From Anaerolineales bacterium UBA2181 (GTDB taxonomy: Bacteria > Chloroflexota > Anaerolineae > Promineifilales > UBA4811), in the NCBI GenBank assembly GCA_002328075.1, contig DCVT01000058.1:62001-126000 (forward strand): 64,000 nt of DNA, written 5' to 3'. Positions 24,729 to 33,357 of the stretch are shown here, piece after piece. The translations under genes and the position numbers were made by a program. Each line of letters starts with the position of its first letter. The first letter of the stretch is position 1. A model generated the notes under the pieces. The model was not told where the DNA came from. It saw nothing but the letters and a program-made list of their open reading frames with translations, and did not search any database.

Positions 24729-25997
24729 ATGAGCACACTGACCGACCTATCCCACGCCCACCGCCTGGATAGCCAGGACGAACTCGCCGCCTACCGGAAT
24801 TCGTTTGTCATCCCCGATCCCGACCTCATCTACTTGGACGGCAACTCGCTCGGCCGGCTGGTGGCCTGCAGCGCGGAACGCATTGGACGGGTCGTGGAGT
24901 ATGAGTGGGCCGACGACCTGATCCGGGGTTGGAACGCCGGGTGGTTTGAATCGCCGTTTCGCGCCGGCGCCAAGATCGCGCAACTGGTGGGCGCCGCTCC
25001 AGACCAGGTCCTGGTGACCGATTCTACCTCGGCCAACCTCTTCAAGCTGGTCATGGCGGCATTGCTCGCCCGACCCGGTCGAACGCGCATCGTCAGCGAC
25101 GCGCTCAACTTTCCCTCTGATCTCTATGTCCTGCAGGGGTGCATCCGCCTGCTGGGCGACCGCCACCACCTGCACCTGGCGCCTTCGGCCGGAGAGATCG
25201 AACCCGACCTTACTGCGCTATTTGACGCCCTGGACGATCAGGTGGCACTGGTGACGCTATCCCACGTCACATTCAAGAGTAGCTACCTGTATGACGCGCA
25301 TGAGGTCACGTGCCGCGCCCAACGGGTGGGGGCGCTGGTTCTATGGGATCTGAGCCATTCGGCCGGCGCACTGCCCATCGCGCTGGACCAGTGGGGGGTT
25401 GATCTGGCGGTGGGGTGCACCTACAAGTACCTCAATGGCGGCCCTGGTTCGCCCGCCTTTCTCTACGTCCGCCAGGAGCTACAGGACCAGCTCGACTCGC
25501 CGATATGGGGCTGGTGGGGCCACACGGCGCCCTTCGAGTTTGACCTGCACTACCGCCCAGCCGGAGGCATCGGCCGTTTCCTGGCTGGCAGCCCCCCGAT
25601 CCTCTCGCTCCTGACCATGGAGGCGGCGCTCGACCTGATGCTGGAGGTTGGCCTGGAGCGAATCCGCCGCAAGTCGGTCCAACTCTCCGAGTACATGATC
25701 GCGTTGGCCGATGAGCGGTTGGCGCCACTGGGTTTCTCGCTCGGGTCGCCTCGTTCGACCGCCCGGCGTGGATCGCACGTCAGCCTGCGCCACCCGGCTG
25801 GCTTTCGCATCAGCCGGGCGCTCATCGAAGAGATGAGCGTGCTGCCAGATTTCCGCCAACCGGACAACCTACGCTTTGGCCTGGCCCCGCTGTACAACTC
25901 GTTCGCCGACGTCTGGTACGCGGTGGACCGCCTGGCGGCGGTGGTGGAGGAGGGTCGGCATCTGAACTACCCTGCCACGCCGGCGGCGGTTACCTGA
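24729..25997 (+). CDS. kynU: Kynureninase
   Basis: PLP enzyme splitting kynurenine to anthranilate and alanine. The 422-residue protein is the normal length. It shows YLDGNSLGRL at the N-terminus, the cofactor Asp region LVLWDLSHSAGALP, and the Schiff-base lysine in CTYKYLNGGPGSPAFLYV near residue 232. GWWGH follows, as in the family. Start ATG 24729 has GGGAG five bases upstream. No other tryptophan-degradation gene (TDO, formamidase) is nearby, so the pathway context is missing from this window. Confidence 0.95.
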   Translation: MSTLTDLSHAHRLDSQDELAAYRNSFVIPDPDLIYLDGNSLGRLVACSAERIGRVVEYEWADDLIRGWNAGWFESPFRAGAKIAQLVGAAPDQVLVTDSTSANLFKLVMAALLARPGRTRIVSDALNFPSDLYVLQGCIRLLGDRHHLHLAPSAGEIEPDLTALFDALDDQVALVTLSHVTFKSSYLYDAHEVTCRAQRVGALVLWDLSHSAGALPIALDQWGVDLAVGCTYKYLNGGPGSPAFLYVRQELQDQLDSPIWGWWGHTAPFEFDLHYRPAGGIGRFLAGSPPILSLLTMEAALDLMLEVGLERIRRKSVQLSEYMIALADERLAPLGFSLGSPRSTARRGSHVSLRHPAGFRISRALIEEMSVLPDFRQPDNLRFGLAPLYNSFADVWYAVDRLAAVVEEGRHLNYPATPAAVT

Positions 25998-26043
25998 CTC
26001 GCATCGAGTATGTTGGGAGATTGGGCGTTGTGATGGAGCGACC

Positions 26044-27129
26044 GTGAACCAGGCCTTTATCCCCGGGTTGGAGTTGAGCCAACTACTGTACGAGGAGTCG
26101 GTCAGGCCGATTCTGGACGGCAAGTTCACGGGTCTGGTACACTCGGCCGGGCTGCTGGGGCCGGGGTCGGACGTGCTGGGTTTTGACACGCCCCAGTCGA
26201 CGGACCACGACTGGGGACCGCGGTTGATTCTCTTTCTGAGAAAAGGCGACCACGAGTCCAAACGCGACCCCATCGAACAGGCGCTGCGGCGTGAACTCCC
26301 GGTGGAGGTTCGGGGCTACCCCACCAACCTGGGGCGGCACGAGGACGGAACGGCTGTGATGGTCCGGGTCGGGGGCGGGCCAATAGACCACGGCGTGACG
26401 ATTCACACGGTGCGCGGCTGGATGACCGATGTCCTGGGATTTGACCCAACTGGCGAGATTCGTCCGGCCGACTGGGTCAGCGTACCGGAGAACCGGCTGC
26501 TGATAGTGACGGCCGGGCGCGTATTCCACGACGGGCTGGCTACCCTGGAACCCCTCCGCCGGAAACTGCGATACTACCCGACAGATGTCTGGCTCTACCT
26601 GATGTCGGCACAGTGGCGACGGATTGCGCAGGAGGAGCCGTTCATGGCACGGTGTGGTCAGGCAGGGGACGAGCTAGGCTCGCGATTGATCGCGGGGCGG
26701 CTGGTGCAGTACCTTGTGCGGCTGTGCTGTTTGATGGAGCGCCGGTATGCGCCCTATGTAAAGTGGTTGGGGAGCGCATTCTCCCGATTGGATTGCGCCT
26801 CCGACCTGGCCCCCCTGCTGACGCGGGTGCTGGAGGCCGACTCGTGGGAGGAGCGACAGACCTGGCTCACGGCGGCCTACGAGTTGGCGGCCCGGATGCA
26901 CAACGCCCTGGGCATCACGGACCCGCTGCCGGCCGAGGTTTCGCCCTTCCACCGGCGACCGTTTATGGTGATCCGTGCCGACCGTTTCGCCAATGCGATC
27001 CGTGCGGTCATCCGGAACCCCGAGGTGCTGGCCCTGCCGGAACATCTGGGCGGGTGGGATCAGGTGGTGGATTCGACCGACGCGCTGGGCTACTGGGCCC
27101 GGTTCAGGGGGGTGTGGGCGGGGGGCTAG
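26044..27129 (+). CDS. DUF4037 protein with nucleotidyltransferase-like fold
   Basis: A 361-residue protein of the DUF4037 family. The N-terminal part has the minimal nucleotidyltransferase pattern, with SAGLLGPGSDVLGFDTPQST followed by DHDWGPRLILFL in place of G-S...D-x-D. The C-terminal part is helical with conserved Arg, Trp and His (QWRRIAQEE, FHRRPF). Biochemical role unknown; similarity to kanamycin-type nucleotidyltransferases suggests transfer of NMP. Start GTG 26044 has GGAG five bases upstream. It lies 46 bases after kynU and may share its transcript, but no functional link is evident. Confidence 0.82.
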   Translation: MNQAFIPGLELSQLLYEESVRPILDGKFTGLVHSAGLLGPGSDVLGFDTPQSTDHDWGPRLILFLRKGDHESKRDPIEQALRRELPVEVRGYPTNLGRHEDGTAVMVRVGGGPIDHGVTIHTVRGWMTDVLGFDPTGEIRPADWVSVPENRLLIVTAGRVFHDGLATLEPLRRKLRYYPTDVWLYLMSAQWRRIAQEEPFMARCGQAGDELGSRLIAGRLVQYLVRLCCLMERRYAPYVKWLGSAFSRLDCASDLAPLLTRVLEADSWEERQTWLTAAYELAARMHNALGITDPLPAEVSPFHRRPFMVIRADRFANAIRAVIRNPEVLALPEHLGGWDQVVDSTDALGYWARFRGVWAGG

Positions 27130-27611
27130 CCGATACCCACCGTCTCTGCGAATCGCCGGGGCTGTGTGGCGCCGAGACCGTTCTGGATACCACGCCACGC
27201 CCAGGACCGGGGCGATCCACCGTGTCGTAGGGCTATCTCAAGGGGGACCGTCGGTGCGACGCCGGCGCCCGAGCGAATAGGCATCCAGAGGCCCGTACAC
27301 GTGCCTCAATCTGCTGCTGCCAGGCGGCGGCGACCACGGGCATCGACGGGACGCGCATCCTGCGCTCCTATTGATCGATCGCCTTTTCGTCACAGTGGCG
27401 GTAGCTCTCGATTCACATTACGCCAGGTGGCGATCGGGGTGCGAGGGTGCGGAGCGCCGAACCGCCGCCGTTCGTTGGAGGGACTGCCACCACCGGAAGG
27501 CAGGTGCCAAGCGGCGGTTTCGCGGACTGCGTGGAGCGCAGCGGCGCATCTGTCTTTGTGCAGGGTTCAGCCCGACACGCTGGTGCAAACCGGAGGCGAT
27601 CGGCATCCCAT
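27130..27611. other. Roughly 480-base non-coding stretch with possible nested stem-loops
   Basis: I find no credible coding frame, ribosome-binding site or tRNA. The part 27440-27545 can fold. AACCGCCGC (27460-27468) pairs perfectly with GCGGCGGTT (27511-27519). Inside it CTGCC (27484-27488) pairs with GGCAG (27499-27503), and TGCG/CGCA (27528-27531/27537-27540) forms a third small stem. It could be a structured RNA, an intergenic repeat, or chance in GC-rich DNA. Confidence 0.35.
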
Positions 27612-27640
27612 TTGCCAACGGCCCCCGATCCCTTTAGAAT
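27612..27640 (+). promoter_or_regulatory. Promoter giving a leaderless transcript of the C39-like gene
   Basis: TTGCCA (27612-27617) and TAGAAT (27635-27640) are exactly 17 bases apart. The ATG at 27648 follows the -10 box by only seven bases, and no Shine-Dalgarno sequence intervenes, so the mRNA probably begins at or next to the start codon. Confidence 0.6.
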
Positions 27641-27647
27641 TGCCCCC

Positions 27648-29021
27648 ATGGTGAAAGAGATGCGGGCCCGGCAGCGCCGCTTGCTGGTGGGTTTTGTCAC
27701 CGTGATAGTGGTGGAACTGGTGCTGCTGGGCCTGGCGTTGGTGGCGAGGCCGGCGGTGCAGGCGATCCCCGGCCGGTACCGGTCGAGGTTGCCGGTGGCC
27801 GTGCAGCGGCTGGCGCATCAACCGCACGCTTACCTGCTTCCCACGCCGGACATCCTGGTGACGGCGGCGCTGCCCACCTTTCCGGTCACCCCGCCCAGCC
27901 CGACGCCGACTGCGGCGCCCCCCACGCGCACCCCAGTGGCGCGCCCGCCAACCCGCCAGGACATGACGGCAACGCCTAGCCGGACACCCATTGCCACCCG
28001 GACGCCCTCGCCGACCCCCACGGTGACCACGGTACGGGATCCGGCGTTGATTGCGCGCAGCACTCCGGCCGACCTGGAGCGGGCCTTTCTGACACTGGCG
28101 GGGGTCACGCACAGTTATCAGTTGTGGAACAATTGCGGGCCGGCCACGCTCACCATGGCGCTCAGTTACTACGGCTGGCAGGGCGACCAGCGAGTAGCGG
28201 CCGCCTTTCTCAAGCCTGACCAGGAGGACAAGAACGTCAACCCATCCGAGATGGCTGCGTTCGTCCAGCAGCAGGGATTGGAGGTCATCGTCCGCTATGG
28301 CGGCGACGTGCAATTGATTCGCCAATTGCTCCTGGCCGGGTTCCCGGTGCTCATCGAAAAGGGATTTGACCCCGAACCCGACCGGCTGGGTTGGATGGGC
28401 CACTATTTGCTGATTGTCGGCTATAACGAGTTCGAAAAGTCGTTTGTCACCATGGACTCGTACCTGGGTCCTGACCGCAAAGAATCATATACCGAAACCG
28501 ATGAGTATTGGCGTCACTTTAACCGCACGTACCTGGTCATCTTTCGGCCGGAGCAACGGGCCGACCTGGCGGCAGTGCTGGGCGATGATATGGCCCCGAC
28601 TGTGAATGCCTGGAACACGCTCAGCGTCAACATCGCCGAGGTGCGGGCTATGCCGGCTGACGCCTTTGCCTGGTTTAACCTGGGAACCAGTTATGCCCAA
28701 GTTGGGTTTTACCCGGACGCCGCCGGGGCGTACGATGAAGCGCGTAGGCTAGGTTTGCCCTGGCGTATGCTCTGGTACCAGTTCGGGCCATTCGAGTCGT
28801 ACCTCCAGGTCGGCCGGGTGGACGACGTGTTGACGTTGGCCGAGGCCACGCTGGCCACCACCCGCGAGGTGGAAGAGGCGTTCTATTACCGGGGCGTGGC
28901 GCTGAAGACCAAGGGCGACCTGGTGCGGGCGCGGGAAGCGTTCGAGCAAGCGGTGAGCCTCAACCCCAACTTTGCAGCCGGCGTTCAGGCACTGGCTGCC
29001 CTGCCTCCGGTGGGTGGTTGA
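27648..29021 (+). CDS. Membrane-anchored C39-like cysteine peptidase with TPR domain
   Basis: A 457-residue protein with one N-terminal membrane helix (about residues 12-33), then a Thr/Pro-rich linker of about 100 residues. The peptidase C39-like papain-fold domain has the catalytic Cys in NNCGPATLTMALSYYG near residue 163, His in MGHYLLIVGYN near 251, and Asp in VTMDSYLG near 268. The C-terminal 130 residues are TPR repeats. The peptidase part faces outside. C39 relatives cleave double-glycine leaders, but the family also holds general surface peptidases; no ABC exporter is fused here. Its stop overlaps the murJ TTG start by four bases. Confidence 0.85.
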   Translation: MVKEMRARQRRLLVGFVTVIVVELVLLGLALVARPAVQAIPGRYRSRLPVAVQRLAHQPHAYLLPTPDILVTAALPTFPVTPPSPTPTAAPPTRTPVARPPTRQDMTATPSRTPIATRTPSPTPTVTTVRDPALIARSTPADLERAFLTLAGVTHSYQLWNNCGPATLTMALSYYGWQGDQRVAAAFLKPDQEDKNVNPSEMAAFVQQQGLEVIVRYGGDVQLIRQLLLAGFPVLIEKGFDPEPDRLGWMGHYLLIVGYNEFEKSFVTMDSYLGPDRKESYTETDEYWRHFNRTYLVIFRPEQRADLAAVLGDDMAPTVNAWNTLSVNIAEVRAMPADAFAWFNLGTSYAQVGFYPDAAGAYDEARRLGLPWRMLWYQFGPFESYLQVGRVDDVLTLAEATLATTREVEEAFYYRGVALKTKGDLVRAREAFEQAVSLNPNFAAGVQALAALPPVGG

Positions 29022-30649
29022 ACCAGTCCAAACCGACCCTGACATCTGCGCTGCGCGACCGCCGGTTGGCAGTCAACTCGGCGATCGTGATGCTGGCTTT
29101 TTCGGGCGACAAGGGGTTGGCGGTGATCCGCGACCTGGTGATCGGCCGGCGCTTTGGGGCGGGCTATGAGTATGATGCGTTTACCGCTGCCATTCAGGGC
29201 CCTGAACTGCTTTTCACCCTGTTGGCCGGTGGGGCACTCCTGGCTGCCTTTATCCCGGTCCTCTCGCAACACATTTCCGGTCGGCCGGCGGAGGAACGTT
29301 GGCGGCTGGCCAGCGCCATTTTTAACCTCGTGGTATTGATCCTATTGGCGGTCGGCGCGGCAGTGGGTCTGCTGGCGGAACCGATCTGCGCCCGATGGCT
29401 GGTGCCCCACTTTTCGCCGGAAAAGCAGGCTCTCACTGCCAGGCTGCTGCGCATTGTGCTGCTACAGACCAGCATTTTCGGCGCGGCCGGGGTCATCGTG
29501 GGGGTGCTTCACGCACACCAGCACTTTTTCCTGCCCGCCATCGCGCCACTGTTTTACAACGCGGGTCAGATCTTTGGCGCGGTGGTGCTGGTCCCGCGCC
29601 TGGGAATCGACGGCCTTACCTGGGGGATGGTGTTGGGTGCGGCTGGCTACTTGCTGGTGCAGACGCCGGCCATGGCCTGGTTGCGGGCCCGCTACGTGCC
29701 GACGTTGGGGCTGCGGCTGGCCGGGGTGCGGCGGGTGGCCTGGCTCATGCTTCCTCGATTGGTAGCCTTGGGCCTGGTCGAGCTGGCCGACGTCTTTTTC
29801 GTTCGACTCGGCTCTCGCCTGCCCGACGGTCATTTGAGCGCCTATTTCTGGGGCTGGCGCATCATGCAGTTGCCCGAGACCCTCTTTGGCACCGCTATTG
29901 CTCAGGTCTTTTTCCCCACCTTTGCCGAGTTAGCCAACACCGGCGACTGGGCGACGCTGAGGGCCAAGGCCAACGCGGCGCTGCGGGTCATCCTCACGTT
30001 GAACCTGCCTGCCGCCGCCGGCCTGGCGCTCCTCGGCGGCCCGCTGGTCTCCCTGGTGGGCGGCGCGTTCGATCAACAGGCGGTCCACCTGGTTCAGGCG
30101 GTGCTGGTGGTCTTTGCCGTCCGGTTGCCGGGTGAGGCGTTGCTCGAGATCGCCGCCCGGCTCTTTTACGCCCGCCAGGACACGGTAACCCCCATGCTGG
30201 CGGCGGGCGCCAGTCAATTGTTGGGGATCAGTGCTGCCTATGTGCTGATCGACCACCTGGGCCACCGTGGGTTGGCCCTGGCCACCACGGTGGCTTTTTG
30301 GACCCAGACGCTGATTCTGCTGGCCTTGGTGCAACGGGGCATCGGCCGGGTGCTAGACGGGAAACTGGTGCTGGCCCTGGAGCGGGCGCTGGTCGGCTCG
30401 GCCGCGTTCGGCCTTGCGGCCTGGCTGCTGTTGGAACGGTTGCCCATGGACGGCCGTTGGCAGACGGCGATTTCCGTTGGCGTGGCCGGATTGGCTGCCA
30501 GCGCTGCCTACCTAGTCACGCTCTTTCTCCTGCGCAGCCCCGAGCTGCGTGCCCTGCCGCAGTTGGTGCGCTCCCCCCGCGTCCCGCTGGATCTGGGCGG
30601 TCATGCGCCAGATTCGCCGGACTTGATCGATCGGTCGGCCGGCGATTGA
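29018..30649 (+). CDS. murJ: Lipid II flippase MurJ (MviN)
   Basis: Flips lipid-linked peptidoglycan precursor across the membrane. The 543-residue polytopic protein has about 14 hydrophobic segments and family features: SGDKGLAVIRDLVIGRRFG near the start, AFTAAIQGPELLFTLLAGGA, FIPVLSQ, and LFYARQDTVTPM in the C-terminal half. Start TTG 29018 overlaps the previous stop (TTGA), so translation is coupled to the C39-like surface peptidase. The C-terminal 25 residues are a polar tail. It is convergent with sbcC, the intervening 137 bases being without an obvious terminator. Confidence 0.93.
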   Translation: MNQSKPTLTSALRDRRLAVNSAIVMLAFSGDKGLAVIRDLVIGRRFGAGYEYDAFTAAIQGPELLFTLLAGGALLAAFIPVLSQHISGRPAEERWRLASAIFNLVVLILLAVGAAVGLLAEPICARWLVPHFSPEKQALTARLLRIVLLQTSIFGAAGVIVGVLHAHQHFFLPAIAPLFYNAGQIFGAVVLVPRLGIDGLTWGMVLGAAGYLLVQTPAMAWLRARYVPTLGLRLAGVRRVAWLMLPRLVALGLVELADVFFVRLGSRLPDGHLSAYFWGWRIMQLPETLFGTAIAQVFFPTFAELANTGDWATLRAKANAALRVILTLNLPAAAGLALLGGPLVSLVGGAFDQQAVHLVQAVLVVFAVRLPGEALLEIAARLFYARQDTVTPMLAAGASQLLGISAAYVLIDHLGHRGLALATTVAFWTQTLILLALVQRGIGRVLDGKLVLALERALVGSAAFGLAAWLLLERLPMDGRWQTAISVGVAGLAASAAYLVTLFLLRSPELRALPQLVRSPRVPLDLGGHAPDSPDLIDRSAGD

Positions 30650-30786
30650 CGGCGCAGGGGTGCCCCAGGCGCCGGGAATGGCCATTGTCCATATTCTGAC
30701 GGCGCCGTGGCGTTCCTGTGGGCTGCGACCCGTCGGTCGACGGCCGAGGCGGTTGGGCCGACCCCACCCGCTCGGTGCAGGAGGGC

Positions 30787-33357
30787 CTAGTTCAAACTGA
30801 GGACCGAGCCCTCTACTCCTTTGGCAACCTCGATGCGAATGGGAAACGCGTCCTTGAGCTCGTCAATGTGGGTGATCACCAGGATGACGGCAAAACGATC
30901 CTGGATGCTGTTGATGACTTCCACCAGCCGCTGTCGCCCCTCGGGGTCCTGACTGCCAAACCCCTCGTCAATAACCAGCGTCTGCAGCCGTGCCCCGGCC
31001 CGTTGGGCCAGTAGCTGCGAAAGGGCAATCCGGATGGCAAAGTTGACCCGGAACGCTTCCCCGCCGGAGAACATCTCGTACGGACGTTCGCCGGCGTGGT
31101 CAGAGATGTGGATTTCCAGCGTCTCGGCCAGCGCGTCCTTGACCTTGAGCTGGCGCTGGCTGCTGAACCGGACCCGCATTCCGCCCGCGGTCAGCCGCTC
31201 CAGCAGCTCGTTGGCGTGGTCCTGAATGGCGGGCAAACCCTGTTCGATGAGCAGCGCCTGAACTCCGTTGCGACCGAAGGCCTTTTCCAGCACCCTGAGC
31301 CGGCTGATGGTCCGAGCCATCGCCTGACGATCGCCCTGTAGCTGGTCCTTGAGCTGGCGCAGGGTGACCAGCGCTTCTACGGCCTGCTCGGCCGCCCCGA
31401 CCGCCCGCGTGGCCATCGCTTCGCCCTCGCGCAGCCGGTTCAACTCAGTCTCTGCCTCTGCCAGGCTCTGCAGCGGCGCCGGACCCAACGTCTCCACGGC
31501 CGACCGCGCCTGGGCTTGCTGCCCGGAGAGCTCTTCCACCTGTTGGCCGGCGGACTCGATCTGGATTGCCAGGTCGGCCAGGGTGGTCTCTACCGATTGG
31601 AGGGTGGCCTGCGCCTGGCCCAGTTGGCGGTGTGCGCCCTGGGCAACCGAGAGCGATTCTGCTCGGCGGCGAGAGGCCGTGTGCTCGTCAGCCTGGTAAA
31701 CCAACGCCGCCATCCGGCTTTCTAGTTCGGCTGCCTGGCGCTGGGCCTCGGCGGCATACTGTCCGAGCCGGAGCGATTCCTCTACCGCCGCCAGTCTGGG
31801 CGCGCCCTGTTTGCTCCACTGGTCCAGCGCGCGGCCGGTTTCCTCAAACTGGGTCCGGGCGGTGGTCTCGTTGCGCTCGGCGGTGCGCAACTCGCGCTCC
31901 ACCTGGGTCAGCTCTTGTAGGGCGGTGTGGATCTGCGTTAGCTCTTCCTGCGCCTGGCGCAGCCGCTCCTCGTTGGCCCGGAACTGGTCCCTCATTTGAG
32001 TGCCTTCGGTCACAATCTGCGACAGAACCGACTCCCGATGTTCGGCGGTGAGCGGTTGGGCGCACAGCGGGCAAACACTTGTTTGCTCATCGCGCAATTG
32101 GTTGCGCCGGCCGTCCAACTTGGTCATGTCCTCTCGCAGCCGGGCCTGCTCACTCCTGATGGCGCCAATCTGATCCTGCAACTCGGCCTGTCGCAGCTGG
32201 TGCGGATCGCGGGCTGCCATTTGCTCCTGGAGACGCAGGGTGGTGCGGGTCAGTGCTTCCAGCCGGTCGCTTAGCCTGGTGAGCTGTTGGTCCAGCGCTT
32301 GCATTTCGCGTTGTCGATCGGTCAGGCTGGTGCGCTCCTGCTCCAGCCGGCTCTGCTCCTGCGTGATCAGCAGCAGCCACCGGTTCCGCTCGCCGTTCAA
32401 TCGGTTCCATTCCGCGGCGCGGGTCTCCCAGTCGGTCAGCGCGGCCGCGGCCTGCTGGTAGTCGGCGTACTGCTGCTCGATCTCGTCCGCTCGCTCGACC
32501 GTCAAACGGAGCCGGTCGCGCTCGGACTCGCGCTCCCGCTGTGTCTGGGTAAGGCGGTCCAGGTTGCGCTGGGCCTGGAGCAGGTTGCGCTCCAACGTCT
32601 GAAGCAACAGCCGTTGCTGCGCTACCGCGGCTTCGTACGCCTGGATGCTCTGCACCAGTTTGGCCTGCAGCTCACGCTGGGCGCGGGCGGTGGTCTGCCT
32701 GTTCCGCGCGTCCGACAACCGCTGTTTACGCTCTTGCTCCTGGACCAGGGTGCGCTCGATCTCTTCCAGCCGGCCGTCAATCCCAGCCCGCTCGGACTCG
32801 CGATCCTTCCTCCGGCGGGCGGCCTCGTCCTTGTACCGCTCCCAGTGATTAACCCCCAGCAGTTCCCCCAAGATCCGCTTGCGGTCGGCCGGTCCCTTGA
32901 CGGTGAACTCGTCGGCTCGGCCCTGCAACAGGAAACTGGAGTTGACAAAGGTCTCATAATTCATCCGCAGGATGGACTCGAGTTGGTTTTGAGTGCTCCG
33001 GATGGAGGACTCGGTGAGCGGACGCCAGGTGTTCTCGCCGGCCAGTACGCTCACCTCCAGCAGACCGGTCTTCCCGGCCGGTTGGGTGCGCAGGACCCGG
33101 TAGGTGACCTTCTCCAGCCGCAGGTCCAGTTGGACGCGGGCCGCTCCCCCCTGAGCCACCGCCAAGCGATTGACCACGTCGTCGCGGTTGGGCGCCCGGC
33201 ACTTGCCAAAGAGCACCCACGTCATCGCGTCCAGCAGGGTGGATTTCCCGGCCCCGTTCTCACCCGAGATGCAGGCCAACCGCACCCCGTTGAGGTCCAG
33301 CACCGTCGGCTGCCGGTAGGAGAAAAAGTTGGCGAGCTCCAATCGCAGCGGAATCAT
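30787..33357 (-). CDS. sbcC: SbcC/Rad50 ATPase subunit of the DNA-end nuclease
   Basis: SMC-like ATPase that works with SbcD on double-strand ends and hairpins. The 856-residue protein opens MIPLRLELANFFSYRQP with Walker A GENGAGKSTLLDAMTW. Long heptad coiled coils run on both sides of a zinc hook CPLC near residue 430. The C-terminal half has the ABC signature FSGGEAFRVNFAIRIALSQL, Walker B LVIDEGFGSQD, and the His loop VITHIDELKD. Start ATG 33357 overlaps the sbcD stop by four bases (ATGA); the frame is open well upstream, but that part is Gly/Pro-rich and is sbcD antiframe. Last gene of the block. Confidence 0.96.
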   Translation of the reverse strand: MIPLRLELANFFSYRQPTVLDLNGVRLACISGENGAGKSTLLDAMTWVLFGKCRAPNRDDVVNRLAVAQGGAARVQLDLRLEKVTYRVLRTQPAGKTGLLEVSVLAGENTWRPLTESSIRSTQNQLESILRMNYETFVNSSFLLQGRADEFTVKGPADRKRILGELLGVNHWERYKDEAARRRKDRESERAGIDGRLEEIERTLVQEQERKQRLSDARNRQTTARAQRELQAKLVQSIQAYEAAVAQQRLLLQTLERNLLQAQRNLDRLTQTQRERESERDRLRLTVERADEIEQQYADYQQAAAALTDWETRAAEWNRLNGERNRWLLLITQEQSRLEQERTSLTDRQREMQALDQQLTRLSDRLEALTRTTLRLQEQMAARDPHQLRQAELQDQIGAIRSEQARLREDMTKLDGRRNQLRDEQTSVCPLCAQPLTAEHRESVLSQIVTEGTQMRDQFRANEERLRQAQEELTQIHTALQELTQVERELRTAERNETTARTQFEETGRALDQWSKQGAPRLAAVEESLRLGQYAAEAQRQAAELESRMAALVYQADEHTASRRRAESLSVAQGAHRQLGQAQATLQSVETTLADLAIQIESAGQQVEELSGQQAQARSAVETLGPAPLQSLAEAETELNRLREGEAMATRAVGAAEQAVEALVTLRQLKDQLQGDRQAMARTISRLRVLEKAFGRNGVQALLIEQGLPAIQDHANELLERLTAGGMRVRFSSQRQLKVKDALAETLEIHISDHAGERPYEMFSGGEAFRVNFAIRIALSQLLAQRAGARLQTLVIDEGFGSQDPEGRQRLVEVINSIQDRFAVILVITHIDELKDAFPIRIEVAKGVEGSVLSLN

